Below are positions 17,933 through 27,100 of a DNA stretch of 64,000 nt, piece after piece (position 1 is the first letter of the stretch; each line of letters starts with the position of its first letter). Under the pieces are notes generated by a model. It saw nothing but the letters and a program-made list of their open reading frames with translations, made no database searches and had not been told where the DNA came from. Source of the stretch: Kiritimatiellia bacterium. GTDB taxonomy: Bacteria; Verrucomicrobiota; Kiritimatiellia; RFP12; UBA1067. The DNA is taken from contig JAFXTB010000171.1 in NCBI GenBank assembly GCA_017525225.1, positions 1 through 64,000 of the forward strand. The letters are read 5' to 3'. A program made the translations under genes and the position numbers.

Positions 17933-19486
17933 TCAGCGTTTCTTCGTGAACGGCAGCGGGAAGCGGAATTCCGTGTCGTCCACGCGGTTCGTCCATGCCG
18001 GGTCGGCGGCCTGCTCGTCGATCGGGCGGAGGTCGAGCGAGGTCACGCCGGCCACGCCAGCCCTGCGGTCGCCAGGCTCCTTGCGGAAGCCGGTGGTGTA
18101 CTGCCTGCCTAGAACGGCGTTCTTCGGCAGGCCGATGTCCTTCGACAGCGAGCGCGGCGATGCCAGGCCGACCGTCACGAAGACGAGTATCTCCTTCTGC
18201 ACCTTCTGGCGAGACTTGCCGCCGAAGAGCTTGTTGCCGATCCACGGTATGTCGCGCAGGTACGGGATGCCGCTGTCCATCTGCTCCTCGGTGGTGCGCG
18301 AAAGGCCGCCGATCACGGCCGTTGTGCCGTCGGCCATGGCGAAGTCGGTCACGAGGCGCTGGACGTCTATGACAGGATACTTCGCGGAATAGGAGCCGAT
18401 GTTGTCGGACTTCGTGGTGGATGTGTCGGTCGCGCCCACGGTCACCCAGTCGGACTGGGCCGAGATCGTCGGCACTATGGTCACGTTTATGAGCCCGTTC
18501 GTGCCAACGCGCGGAGTCACCTCCAGCTGGATGCCCCAGCTGAAGAACGCCTCCTTTGCGAACATGAACTTGTCCTCGCCCGGGATCTCGGCCATCTTCA
18601 TGTCGAGGTCGATCGAGTCGGAGTTGCTGTTGGAGGTGCGCTTCGCCGCCACGATCACGTTGGGGTACTTGGTCGTCATGTCCACCACGGCCTTCTTGCC
18701 GCTCGCCACTATGATGCGCGGGTTGGAGAATATGCGCGTGTCGTTCTCACGCTCGAGCGCGCTCAGGATCAGGTACATCTCGGAGAAGTCGAGGGTACCG
18801 TTCAGGTATGAGATCGTGCCGTCGTTGTCGCCCTTGAACGTCTTGCTGGCGCTGGTGGTCGTGCCGCCCACGAGCTTGTAGCTGGTGACCCCCGAGTTGG
18901 CCGACATCGTGTGCGTGAACTCCTCCACGCCCTTGCCCACGTTGTGCGCCCTTATGCCGGCGCCGATCGCGGACGAACCCTTCATGCCTTCGAGCATCGA
19001 CCAGTCGATGCCGAGCTTGTGCAGGGTCGTGGAGCCCAGTTCGACGAAGCGGGCCTCGATGTATACCTGCGGCGGGTCTATGTCCACCTCGCGCACCATC
19101 TCCTCGCACGCCTCAATGACGCTGCGCGGCGCCGTCACCATCACCTTGTTCGCCTCGGGGAACGGCTGCGCCACCTTGCCGATCTTCCACACTGACCCGA
19201 AATCGCCAGTCCAGGTGGCGTTTATGCGGCTTGCGAGCTCCTCGGCCCCGATGCTGTTGAGCTGGAAGGTCCTGGTAACAAGGTTCGTCGTCTCCACCAG
19301 GCGGTGGTCCTTGATCGTCTCGACCATCACGTTGGTCTTCACCACCGTCACCAGGTTGGTGACGACCATCGGCGTAAGCACCGTCAGGACGTTGGTGACC
19401 ATCGCCGGCTCTTCCTCCGCCCAGGCGCCGACAGGCGCGCCAGCAAGGACGCAAGACGCTAGACATGCGGCTATCGCTCTTTTCAT
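17933..19486 (-). CDS. secretin-family outer-membrane protein (GspD/PilQ-like)
   Basis: This is an exported 517-residue secretin. A signal peptide (MKRAIAACLASCVLAGAPVG) and a Thr/Val/Asn-rich segment precede an N1-like domain (about residues 70-140). The C-terminal secretin domain includes NPRIIVASGKKAVVDM, IQLEVTPRVGTNGLINVTI, TTAVIGGL, PYLRDIPWIGNKLFG and the terminal EILVFVTVGL. Secretins form the outer-membrane channel of type II secretion or type IV pilus systems. No other secretion gene is nearby. ATG at 19486 has AAGGGG 8 nt upstream; GTG at 19495, overlapping the gatA stop, is an alternative. Its place inside gatCAB is unusual. Confidence 0.9.
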   Translation of the reverse strand: MKRAIAACLASCVLAGAPVGAWAEEEPAMVTNVLTVLTPMVVTNLVTVVKTNVMVETIKDHRLVETTNLVTRTFQLNSIGAEELASRINATWTGDFGSVWKIGKVAQPFPEANKVMVTAPRSVIEACEEMVREVDIDPPQVYIEARFVELGSTTLHKLGIDWSMLEGMKGSSAIGAGIRAHNVGKGVEEFTHTMSANSGVTSYKLVGGTTTSASKTFKGDNDGTISYLNGTLDFSEMYLILSALERENDTRIFSNPRIIVASGKKAVVDMTTKYPNVIVAAKRTSNSNSDSIDLDMKMAEIPGEDKFMFAKEAFFSWGIQLEVTPRVGTNGLINVTIVPTISAQSDWVTVGATDTSTTKSDNIGSYSAKYPVIDVQRLVTDFAMADGTTAVIGGLSRTTEEQMDSGIPYLRDIPWIGNKLFGGKSRQKVQKEILVFVTVGLASPRSLSKDIGLPKNAVLGRQYTTGFRKEPGDRRAGVAGVTSLDLRPIDEQAADPAWTNRVDDTEFRFPLPFTKKR

Positions 19487-19491
19487 CGTTA

Positions 19492-20958
19492 TCACCCCTT
19501 CCTTGGCATTCCCAGCCTTGGTCCACCGATCGCATCCTCGAAGGCGCGGCCTATGGACAGAAGCCTATCCTCCCTGAACGCGTCGCAGATGAACTGCACG
19601 CCAACCGGCAGCCCGCCGGCCGTGAAGCCCGCCGGCACTGACATCGCGCAGTTGCCAGCGAGCGAAGACGGTATCGTGAACAGATCGTTGAGATACATCG
19701 TCAGCGGGTCCAGCACCTCGCCGAGCTTGAAGGCGGGCGTAGGCGCCACGGGCGTAAGCAGGGCGTCCACCTTCGTGAACACGTCCTCGAAGTCACGGCG
19801 GATCAGCGTGCGCACCTTGAGCGCGCGCCCGTAGTAAGCCTCCTGGTAACCGCTGGAAAGGACGTACGTGCCCATGATGATGCGCCGCTTGACCTCCGCG
19901 CCGAACCCCTCCGCCCGGCTGCGGGTGTAGAGCGTGAACACATCCTCCGAGCGCTCGCTGCGGTGCCCGTAGCGCACGCCGTCGAAGCGGGCGAGATTCG
20001 CGCTTGCCTCTGCGGGAGCCACGATGTAGTACACGGCCATCGCATACTCCGTGTGCGGCAGCGACACCTCCACCACCTCGGCCCCGGCCGCCGCGCATGC
20101 GGCTATCGCCTTGTCGGTGACAGCCTTCACCTCGGGATCGAGCCCATCGATGAAATACTCCCGTGGAAGCCCGATCTTCACGCCCTTTAGCGAAGCCCCG
20201 GCAAGCGCGGCGGAATAGTCCGGCACCGGCTCGGGCGGCGTCGTGCCGTCCATCTCGTCCTGCCCTGCGAGCGCCTGCAGCAGAAGCGCCGCATCCTCCA
20301 CGCTCTTCGTCATGGGGCCTACCTGGTCGAGCGACGAGGCGAACGCCGTCACCCCGTAGCGCGAGACGCGCCCGTAGGACGGCTTCAACCCCACGCACCC
20401 GCAGAACGAGGCAGGCTGACGGATGGATCCGCCCGTATCCGTGCCCAGCGCCGCGATGCAGAGGTCGCCGCCCACGGCAGCGGCGCTTCCGCCCGAGCTT
20501 CCGCCTGGCACGCGCGCGGTGTCGTACGGGTTGCGCGTCGGATGGAAGCCGGAATTCTCGGTGGAGGATCCCATCGCGAATTCGTCCATGTTCACGCGCC
20601 CGGCGCAGATGGCGCCAGCCGACTTGAGATTGCGTATCACGGTTGCGTCGTAGGGCGACACATAGCCCTTGAGTATCTTCGAGGCGCAGGTACAGGGCTG
20701 GCCCTTAACATTGATCAGGTCCTTGATCGCGATCGGGATCCCCAGAAGACCCTTAAGGCCGTTAAGGGCCTTGTCGGCCTCGACGGCCGCGGCGAGAGCC
20801 CCTTCCTCATCGAAGGTCAGATATGCGCCGATCTCGCCGTCCCTGGCATGCACACGGTCGATTACAGCCTTGACCAGATCCGCGCTGGAGAATTCACCCT
20901 TCGCCAGTCCCTCTTTCGCCTCCGCGATTCCAAGCTCGTAAAGTTCCATCTGCGGCAC
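19492..20958 (-). CDS. gatA: Asp-tRNA(Asn)/Glu-tRNA(Gln) amidotransferase subunit A
   Basis: GatA is the glutaminase subunit that provides ammonia to GatB. It belongs to the amidase-signature family. The 488-residue length is normal. The catalytic Ser-cisSer-Lys triad is visible as IPIAIKD (Lys) and the glycine/serine-rich PGGSSGGSAAAVGG and GTDTGGSIRQPASFCG blocks. It starts 1 nt after the gatC stop and its stop overlaps the GTG codon at the head of the secretin frame. Confidence 0.97.
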   Translation of the reverse strand: MPQMELYELGIAEAKEGLAKGEFSSADLVKAVIDRVHARDGEIGAYLTFDEEGALAAAVEADKALNGLKGLLGIPIAIKDLINVKGQPCTCASKILKGYVSPYDATVIRNLKSAGAICAGRVNMDEFAMGSSTENSGFHPTRNPYDTARVPGGSSGGSAAAVGGDLCIAALGTDTGGSIRQPASFCGCVGLKPSYGRVSRYGVTAFASSLDQVGPMTKSVEDAALLLQALAGQDEMDGTTPPEPVPDYSAALAGASLKGVKIGLPREYFIDGLDPEVKAVTDKAIAACAAAGAEVVEVSLPHTEYAMAVYYIVAPAEASANLARFDGVRYGHRSERSEDVFTLYTRSRAEGFGAEVKRRIIMGTYVLSSGYQEAYYGRALKVRTLIRRDFEDVFTKVDALLTPVAPTPAFKLGEVLDPLTMYLNDLFTIPSSLAGNCAMSVPAGFTAGGLPVGVQFICDAFREDRLLSIGRAFEDAIGGPRLGMPRKG

Positions 20959-20959
20959 C

Positions 20960-21259
20960 TCAGCTTTCCGCGCCTTCTACGATCTTGGGCAGCACGAACT
21001 CGGTGGCGCTACGCCGCGGGGCGTTGCCCAGCGCAAGATCGCGGTCCATCGACGGCCGCACCACGTCCTCACGCAGCGCGTTGACGATCGCGCGTCCGTG
21101 GAGCGTCGGCGGAACGTCGGAGACGTCCACCTCGGATATCTTCTCTACATACTTGACGATGTTCTCGAGCTGTGGCTGGAATACCGATTTCTCCTCGTCC
21201 GTCAGCTCCAGCCGCGCCAGCTCGGCGACATACGCCACATCGATTACGGCTTTTTCCAT
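20960..21259 (-). CDS. gatC: Asp-tRNA(Asn)/Glu-tRNA(Gln) amidotransferase subunit C
   Basis: GatC is the small structural subunit that wraps GatA and GatB. The 99-residue length is normal. The helical N terminus VAYVAELARLELTDEEK and the C-terminal ALREDVVRPSM are characteristic. An extended -10 promoter ends 6 nt before the ATG and no Shine-Dalgarno is present, so it is probably translated from a leaderless message. It is the first gene of the gatC-gatA-secretin-gatB-rsmD-glycosidase run. Confidence 0.95.
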   Translation of the reverse strand: MEKAVIDVAYVAELARLELTDEEKSVFQPQLENIVKYVEKISEVDVSDVPPTLHGRAIVNALREDVVRPSMDRDLALGNAPRRSATEFVLPKIVEGAES

Positions 21260-21265
21260 GGCCGC

Positions 21266-21274
21266 ATTATAGCA
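21266..21274 (-). promoter_or_regulatory. extended -10 promoter of gatC
   Basis: TGCTATAAT (21274-21266) is a TGn-extended perfect -10 box, 6 nt upstream of the gatC ATG. The best -35 candidate, TTCCCT at 17 nt spacing, is weak. Confidence 0.55.
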
Positions 21275-21301
21275 AAAATCGGAGAGGTAGGGAAGAGGGC
21301 A

Positions 21302-21871
21302 TCAGCCGTTGCCATTGATCTCGCGGAGGATGGCCTCGATCCCGGCCTTGCATCTGCCGCAGCCGCCGCCCGCCTTCGTGAAGTTGGTGACTTCCTCCAC
21401 GGTCGTGAGCTGGTTCTCGGTGATTACGCGCCGCACCTCGTTCTCGGACACGTTGTAGCAGGTACAAAGCAGCTTCTCCTCCAGGTTTCTGTCCGCGTTC
21501 TCGCCCGTCTCGTAGTTCCTGATCGCGGCCTCAAGGGCCTCGCGACCCATCACGCTACAATGCATCTTCTGGGGCGGCAGGCCGCCAAGGTAGTCGGCTA
21601 TCTGCTGGTTCGTGATCGCCTTGGCCTCCTCGAGCGTCTTGCCGATGACCATCTCGGTGAGGGCGCTGGAACTCGCGATGGCGGAGGCGCACCCGAAAGT
21701 CTGGAACTTCGCGTCGGCGATCCTGCCCTCGGCGTCCAGCTTGAACTGGAACGTCAGCGCATCGCCGCACGCAAGCGACCCAACGGTTGCCGTACCGTCC
21801 GGGTGCTCTATCGTCCCCACGTTCCGCGGGTTGCGGAAATGGTCCATCACCTTTTCTGTATAGTTCCACAT
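21302..21871 (-). CDS. nifU: NifU-like iron-sulfur cluster scaffold with BFD-like [2Fe-2S] domain
   Basis: Residues 1-125 are an IscU/NifU N-terminal scaffold with the three cluster-binding Cys in SLACGDAL, FGCASAIASSSALTE and MHCSVMG. Residues about 135-189 are a BFD-like [2Fe-2S] domain with LCTCYNV and GGGCGRCKAGIEAIL. The C-terminal Nfu domain of full NifU is absent; this two-domain form is common in anaerobes. The role is assembly and delivery of Fe-S clusters. It has its own strong promoter. No iscS/nifS gene is adjacent. It precedes the gat run by 42 nt. Confidence 0.93.
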   Translation of the reverse strand: MWNYTEKVMDHFRNPRNVGTIEHPDGTATVGSLACGDALTFQFKLDAEGRIADAKFQTFGCASAIASSSALTEMVIGKTLEEAKAITNQQIADYLGGLPPQKMHCSVMGREALEAAIRNYETGENADRNLEEKLLCTCYNVSENEVRRVITENQLTTVEEVTNFTKAGGGCGRCKAGIEAILREINGNG

Positions 21872-21903
21872 GACGTAGCTCCCTGCTCCTGCAAAGAGCT
21901 AGA

Positions 21904-21932
21904 ATTATATCAAAACCAGCCCCGCCGTTCAA
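21904..21932 (-). promoter_or_regulatory. promoter of the nifU-like gene
   Basis: TTGAAC (21932-21927) and TATAAT (21909-21904) are separated by 17 nt, close to consensus. An AGGAG-type Shine-Dalgarno lies in the leader before the ATG at 21871. Confidence 0.75.
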
Positions 21933-21935
21933 GTG

Positions 21936-24149
21936 CTACCGGGCGGTGACGGAGCGCAGGAAGAGGTTGGTCGGATGACCGCTACGGGTAAACGTGATGC
22001 GAATGCCCTCCAGCCGCTGACGTTCGAAGCGACATGTGTTGGGAATGCTGTTCACACCACCCTTGAGACGGCTTGCGTCCTTCACGGACACAAGCATGCG
22101 CCAGGAACCGCCCTCCAGCCCTTCCACCGTGAAATCCTCCGCCGGGCAGCTCGACTTCCACGCCAGATGTCCGGAGCAGACCTCCACCTCCGAGAGCGTG
22201 AGAGGCCGCGTGAACGTCATCGTCAGCACTGAATTGCTCGGCGAGATCGAGATGCCGTCCAGCCGGTCGGCCCCGTCGCCCACAAGCTCGTCGGCGACGA
22301 ACCGCCTGCCGGCGGCGTTCTCCATCACCGCGCTTTGCAGGGTGTCTACGGTGAGCAGCCCTGCTGGACGCGTCTTGTACGGCGCGCCCTCCACCGTCGG
22401 CGGCATCGCCGCAAGAGCGGCGGCGGTCTTCCCGATGGCGGGCCACACGTTGTGGATGTTCATCTCCTCGTAGATGCCGAGATAGTCCACGTCCTCCCTG
22501 GCCAGCGCTGTAAGCTGGCGGTATAGCTCGCCGCCAAGCTCCTTCGCCGGCCAGTTGCGGCAGACGGCCGTGAAGTAGAAGTCGAACCCTACGCCCACCC
22601 CATTCGCGCGGCAGACGTTGATGAGGCGCTTGACGTTGTCCGCCGTGGCGAAATGCCTTGGGTGGTCGCCGTCGCGCCAGCGCGGCTCGATGAGCATGTC
22701 GTCGCAGAGCCGTTCCTCCACGATCCTCTCCGGCGGCAGATACCAGCCACAGGTATCGTTGGCGTCCAGCGACGGATTCGGCGCCTGGAACATGCAAAGC
22801 CTCTTTCCCGCCGAGCCCACCACGGGCTTCACCTCGCGCAGCCATTCCATCACCGCCTCGCCATGGAGCGCGCGCAGCCTGAAAAGCTTGTAGTCGCCAT
22901 CCGCAGGCCTGCCCCAGCGCTCGTCGTAGCGCTTCAGGATCGCGGGATGGAAGAGGCATTCGCGCTGCGGAGCGTTGTCCATGCCCCACAGGCTGTTGTG
23001 TTGGTAGTGCGTCTTGAACGCGATCCCCGAAACGCCCTCGTACGACAATATCTCGCGCACGACCGCCGTCTTGTGGGCGCGAACCTCGGGACACGCAAAG
23101 CAAAGAAGCCCCCAGCGCGGACGCCCTTCCCGGTTCCTGCAGCGGAATTCCGGATGCTCCTCCATGAACCTGTCCGACCACATCTTGATCGGCGGCAGGC
23201 AGCGCCGTCCATCGTCGAACGGGTCGTACCAGGCATAAAGCTCGATACCATGCTTTCTGGCGGCCTTCCCGGCGAGAGCGAGCGAGTCGCCGTCCTCCGC
23301 CGCCCTCAGCACGCACGAGCCTATCCCGGAATAGCGCCGGTTGAGGACGTTGAAGCTGGCGATCTGGGGGAACAGACGCTTCCTCTCGTCGGGCGGGATC
23401 ACGGTCACGTCGCCGTTGAGCGTCACGAAGCGGGTGCCGTACTGGCTCCAGTCCGCCGGCTCCATCAGTTCGTCGACCTTCTCCATGTCGCCATTCGCCA
23501 GAAGTTCCCTGTCGGGCGAATCGAGCCAGCGCAGCGAAAGGCTGTCGACCACGAACACATGCGTACCCTCGGCGCCCGCAGAGAACACGCCCACATGGAA
23601 CGGACGCTCCGCCGTGAAGCGGACCTCCAACCGCTGCAGATCGTACCCGTGCACCTCTCCGCTCCTTGCAAGCGTTGCACCGGTCTCGGCGTCCTGCACG
23701 GCGAGAAACGCGCCGGACGGCAGGGCGTCGGAGCCGACCATGGCACGGAACATGAACTCACCGCGTCCCTTCGGCTTCACCAGCTGGCGGATTCCGCCGA
23801 ATCCACCCGGGGGATTCGGTCCCACCCCCACCTTCGCCGCGAACGCGCCATCGTGGCAGCGCGCGTCGGCGGCGGAGCGGATGCGCGACACCTCGGCCCT
23901 GGAATAGTTGAGCTTCGATGGATAGTTGGCGATCTGCGCCATGCAACGCCACGTGACGCGTCTGACGCCGTGCGACCTGCAGTCGGCGAAGAAGCGGTCG
24001 ATCCAGTTCGAGCCGCAGTATGGACGCACCCCTCCGAGATTGTCGAAGTAGTCAACGTCGATCAGCAGCTTCGGCTGTTCGGTGCGGCCGCAGGCCGCGC
24101 ACACGCATCCCGCAGCCAGCAGCACGGAAAACACAGGTTTCATTTGCAT
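21936..24149 (-). CDS. secreted TIM-barrel glycosidase with C-terminal discoidin-like domain
   Basis: The 737-residue exported protein has a signal peptide (MKPVFSVLLAAGCVCAACG, with a possible lipobox). A beta-sandwich-like region lies near residues 100-240. The barrel reads IELYAWYDPFDDGRR, GVSGIAFKTHYQHNSLW and VDYLGIYEEMNIHNVWP, where EEM could carry a catalytic acid. The last 170 residues resemble an F5/8-type sugar-binding module (DGISISPSNSVLTMTFTRPL, VNSIPNTCRFERQR, GIRITF). I cannot assign a GH family number. ATG at 24149 or 24143 are both possible; the frame upstream is shadow. It is the last gene of the operon that starts at 35373. Confidence 0.75.
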   Translation of the reverse strand: MQMKPVFSVLLAAGCVCAACGRTEQPKLLIDVDYFDNLGGVRPYCGSNWIDRFFADCRSHGVRRVTWRCMAQIANYPSKLNYSRAEVSRIRSAADARCHDGAFAAKVGVGPNPPGGFGGIRQLVKPKGRGEFMFRAMVGSDALPSGAFLAVQDAETGATLARSGEVHGYDLQRLEVRFTAERPFHVGVFSAGAEGTHVFVVDSLSLRWLDSPDRELLANGDMEKVDELMEPADWSQYGTRFVTLNGDVTVIPPDERKRLFPQIASFNVLNRRYSGIGSCVLRAAEDGDSLALAGKAARKHGIELYAWYDPFDDGRRCLPPIKMWSDRFMEEHPEFRCRNREGRPRWGLLCFACPEVRAHKTAVVREILSYEGVSGIAFKTHYQHNSLWGMDNAPQRECLFHPAILKRYDERWGRPADGDYKLFRLRALHGEAVMEWLREVKPVVGSAGKRLCMFQAPNPSLDANDTCGWYLPPERIVEERLCDDMLIEPRWRDGDHPRHFATADNVKRLINVCRANGVGVGFDFYFTAVCRNWPAKELGGELYRQLTALAREDVDYLGIYEEMNIHNVWPAIGKTAAALAAMPPTVEGAPYKTRPAGLLTVDTLQSAVMENAAGRRFVADELVGDGADRLDGISISPSNSVLTMTFTRPLTLSEVEVCSGHLAWKSSCPAEDFTVEGLEGGSWRMLVSVKDASRLKGGVNSIPNTCRFERQRLEGIRITFTRSGHPTNLFLRSVTAR

Positions 24150-24163
24150 GGCGAGCGCCGATC

Positions 24164-27100
24164 CTACTTGAAGTACAGCGTGGTTCCAAGGAGCGTGCGG
24201 CCGGTCACCACAAGTACGCCCGTGCCGGAGAAATGGACGTCGTCCACCACGTCCACCTCGCCTGCATGGTCGGACGAGCCATAGCGCCGTCCACGCCCGC
24301 GCTGCGGCATGCCGTCCAGCATCAGCGAGTCGATTGAAAGCGTCCCGGTTCCGCCAAGCGCCACGCGTCCGCCGGCATCGACCTTCAGCGCGGTCGTCGC
24401 ACTCACTGCCGGTGCGCTGGCGTTGCATGCGACGGACAACGTGGCATCTGCCGCGACCGTCACGTTCGTGACGTTCCTCAACCGGCCGGAGATCTCAAGC
24501 GTTCCCGCGTCCACGCTCGCCGACCCGGTCATGAGGGAACCGGTCGAAGATACGGTCATGGTGCCCTTGCCGGTCTTCTTGAGGAGCCCCGCCCCACGCA
24601 AGGGATTGTCCAGCGTGAACGTCATCGTCTTGCCTTCATCGACCTCGATCTCGCCGACGCCTGCAAGGTTGAAGTATGCCGTGAACGAAAAGGCCGTGGC
24701 GAGCGGGTTGAACACGCCTCCAGTGAAAGTGAAGGCCCGGTTGCCAGACATCGCGTTCAGCCGCATGCGGCCGCCGTTGAGGAATATCTCGCCGTTGCCT
24801 GTCGAAGTTGCAAACGTGCCGTTGCATTCGAAGAGTCCACCATCCTGGATGAAGACTCCATAGCCCTTGTTGCGCCTTATCTCCAGCGATTTATTGGCCT
24901 TGATGCGCAACGTACCGTTCACCAGGTGGTACGTACCAGTACCGCCGGCCGTAGCGGCCGCAGCGGCGAATCCGAGGATGCCGTGCACACCATAGCTGTG
25001 GTTCGGCTCCACAACGCCACCTTCCTGCCTGAACCGCCCGTTGCCAGGATCGGTCGCACTCGAATTCATCGCGTAGAGCGCCGTGGTGCCGCCGACCGAC
25101 GCGTTCTCACCGCGAATGACGAATTCCGGCGTATGGTCCGGATCGCTCCGGTCCGGTGCGGAGGGGACGAGCATGACGTTTTCAACGCTTCCCTCGGTGA
25201 TGACACGTCCAGACTCCACGTAGAGGTAGTTGTCCCTGCTGGCGGTGCCGCTCATGCCGCGCCGCAGCACAAGCGTACCCCTGCCGCGCTTGTACATCTT
25301 GCTTCCACCTCCGTCCAGATGGACAAGATGGTCGAGGACGAGCGTCCTCCCCTCCTCCACGAACACCTCGCCGCCGTTGAAGATGTTGAGGGTGTTGGAC
25401 GATTCCGCGGGGGACGAGTTGGTAAGCACACCATCCACGGCCGTCGGCGCGTACGTGAGCGACCTCAGCGTATGGCTGGCGAGGTCGAACTGGAGAGTTC
25501 CCGCGGCAAGCGAGAGATCCGCGTCCGCGTTGCTGCCGGAAGGCAGGACGCCGTTGACCCAGTTGCCGGACGACGACCATTGCCCGTCGGAGGCCTCGCC
25601 CGTCCAGCGGCCGAGGACCACCTCGCCCACCGCAAGGGATCCTTCGCCCGTGATGAAGGCGCAGTTGTTGGACGTATACAGCAGCCCGGCCTGCATCTGC
25701 GTGTCGCCGTACGTCAGGCCGGTTGCCGTGCTCGTACCTGTCAGATGCAGCGTTGCGCCATTCGACACCACTATGTCCCCGACGAGCGCCCCGGGCAGCT
25801 GGAGCGTACCGGCGACGACGGTGACGTCGTTGGAGTGCGCCACCGGGATGCTCAAAGCGCCCGCGCCCGCCTTCGTGAAAGAGCCTTCCCCTGTCGGCGA
25901 GCCGTTGAACGTGATGCTGGAGTTGGCGGGCACGTCGAACGTGGTGTTCCCCAGAAGCGACCAGGCCACCGGCACGACCAGCGCCGAGGCATGCGTGGTG
26001 AACGTGCCGCCGGAGAGGCGGAACGTGTAGCTGCTTGCGGCGGCGCCGGCCAGGGACATCGTACCCCCGTTCAGCTCCAGCCAGCCCACGCCATAGTTGA
26101 CGTTGCCTATCAGGCTCGTGCCGCCATCCTGGCGGAATATGCCGACCGAGGGCGAGGATCCCATCGTCAACGTCTTGTTGGAGAAGTTCAGCGTGCCCGA
26201 CACCAGATGGTACGTGCCGGTGGCGACACTCTGGCCGCTAGGCGCATCGCAGAGCTGCATGGCGGTACCCCAGCTCGAAGCTGGCGTCACAGTCCCGCCC
26301 AGCTGCGTGTAGATTCCACAGCCGGGATTCGGGAACGCCTCGGTGGTCCTGTTCGGCCCCGCGACGTATGTAGTGCCGTTGTAGACGGCATTGTCGAGGA
26401 ATACCGTCTCGGCTACGCCTTCATCGCGAATCGACCCCAGCTGCGCCGTGACGATCGATACGCTCGACATGGCGCAATCGATCTCGCAACGCCCTTCCTG
26501 CACGTACAGATAGGCATACGGTCCGCTGTTGACGACCGCCGTCGAGACCCCGCCGCAGAATACGAGCGTGCCCTTGCCGCGCTTGTAGAGTGTCGCGCCA
26601 TCTATGACGACAGGACCCGCCAGCGCCAGCGTGTCGCCCTCGCCCACGGTTATGACCGCACCTTCTGCGAAGTGCATGGCCGTGGCGGCCCTGTTGGTAA
26701 GCATGGCGTCGCCGGCCGCGTCATAACTGAGCGATGAGACGACAACCCCGCCATCCTGCGTGATCTCCCCCGATGCCGCCGAAAGGTCTATGCCGACACT
26801 CTGCCCCAGAGGCGATATGCCCGCCTGCCAGTTGCCCGGCGAAGACCACAGGCCGTCGTCCGCAAGCCCAGACCACGCCATCGTACCGACCAACAGCGTG
26901 CCGCCGCCGGTGACGAACGATCCCACTCCAGACACGTAAGCGCCATCGGCTACGGCGACGCCGCCAAACGTGACGTTCCTGAGGCTGCGCACCATGCCGG
27001 ACGGAATACGCACCTTGCCGTCATCTTCGATGACAAGTACGGTGTCGTCCGTGAAGCCAAACCCGTTCGACATGTCTAGTACGCCATTGTCGCGAACCGT

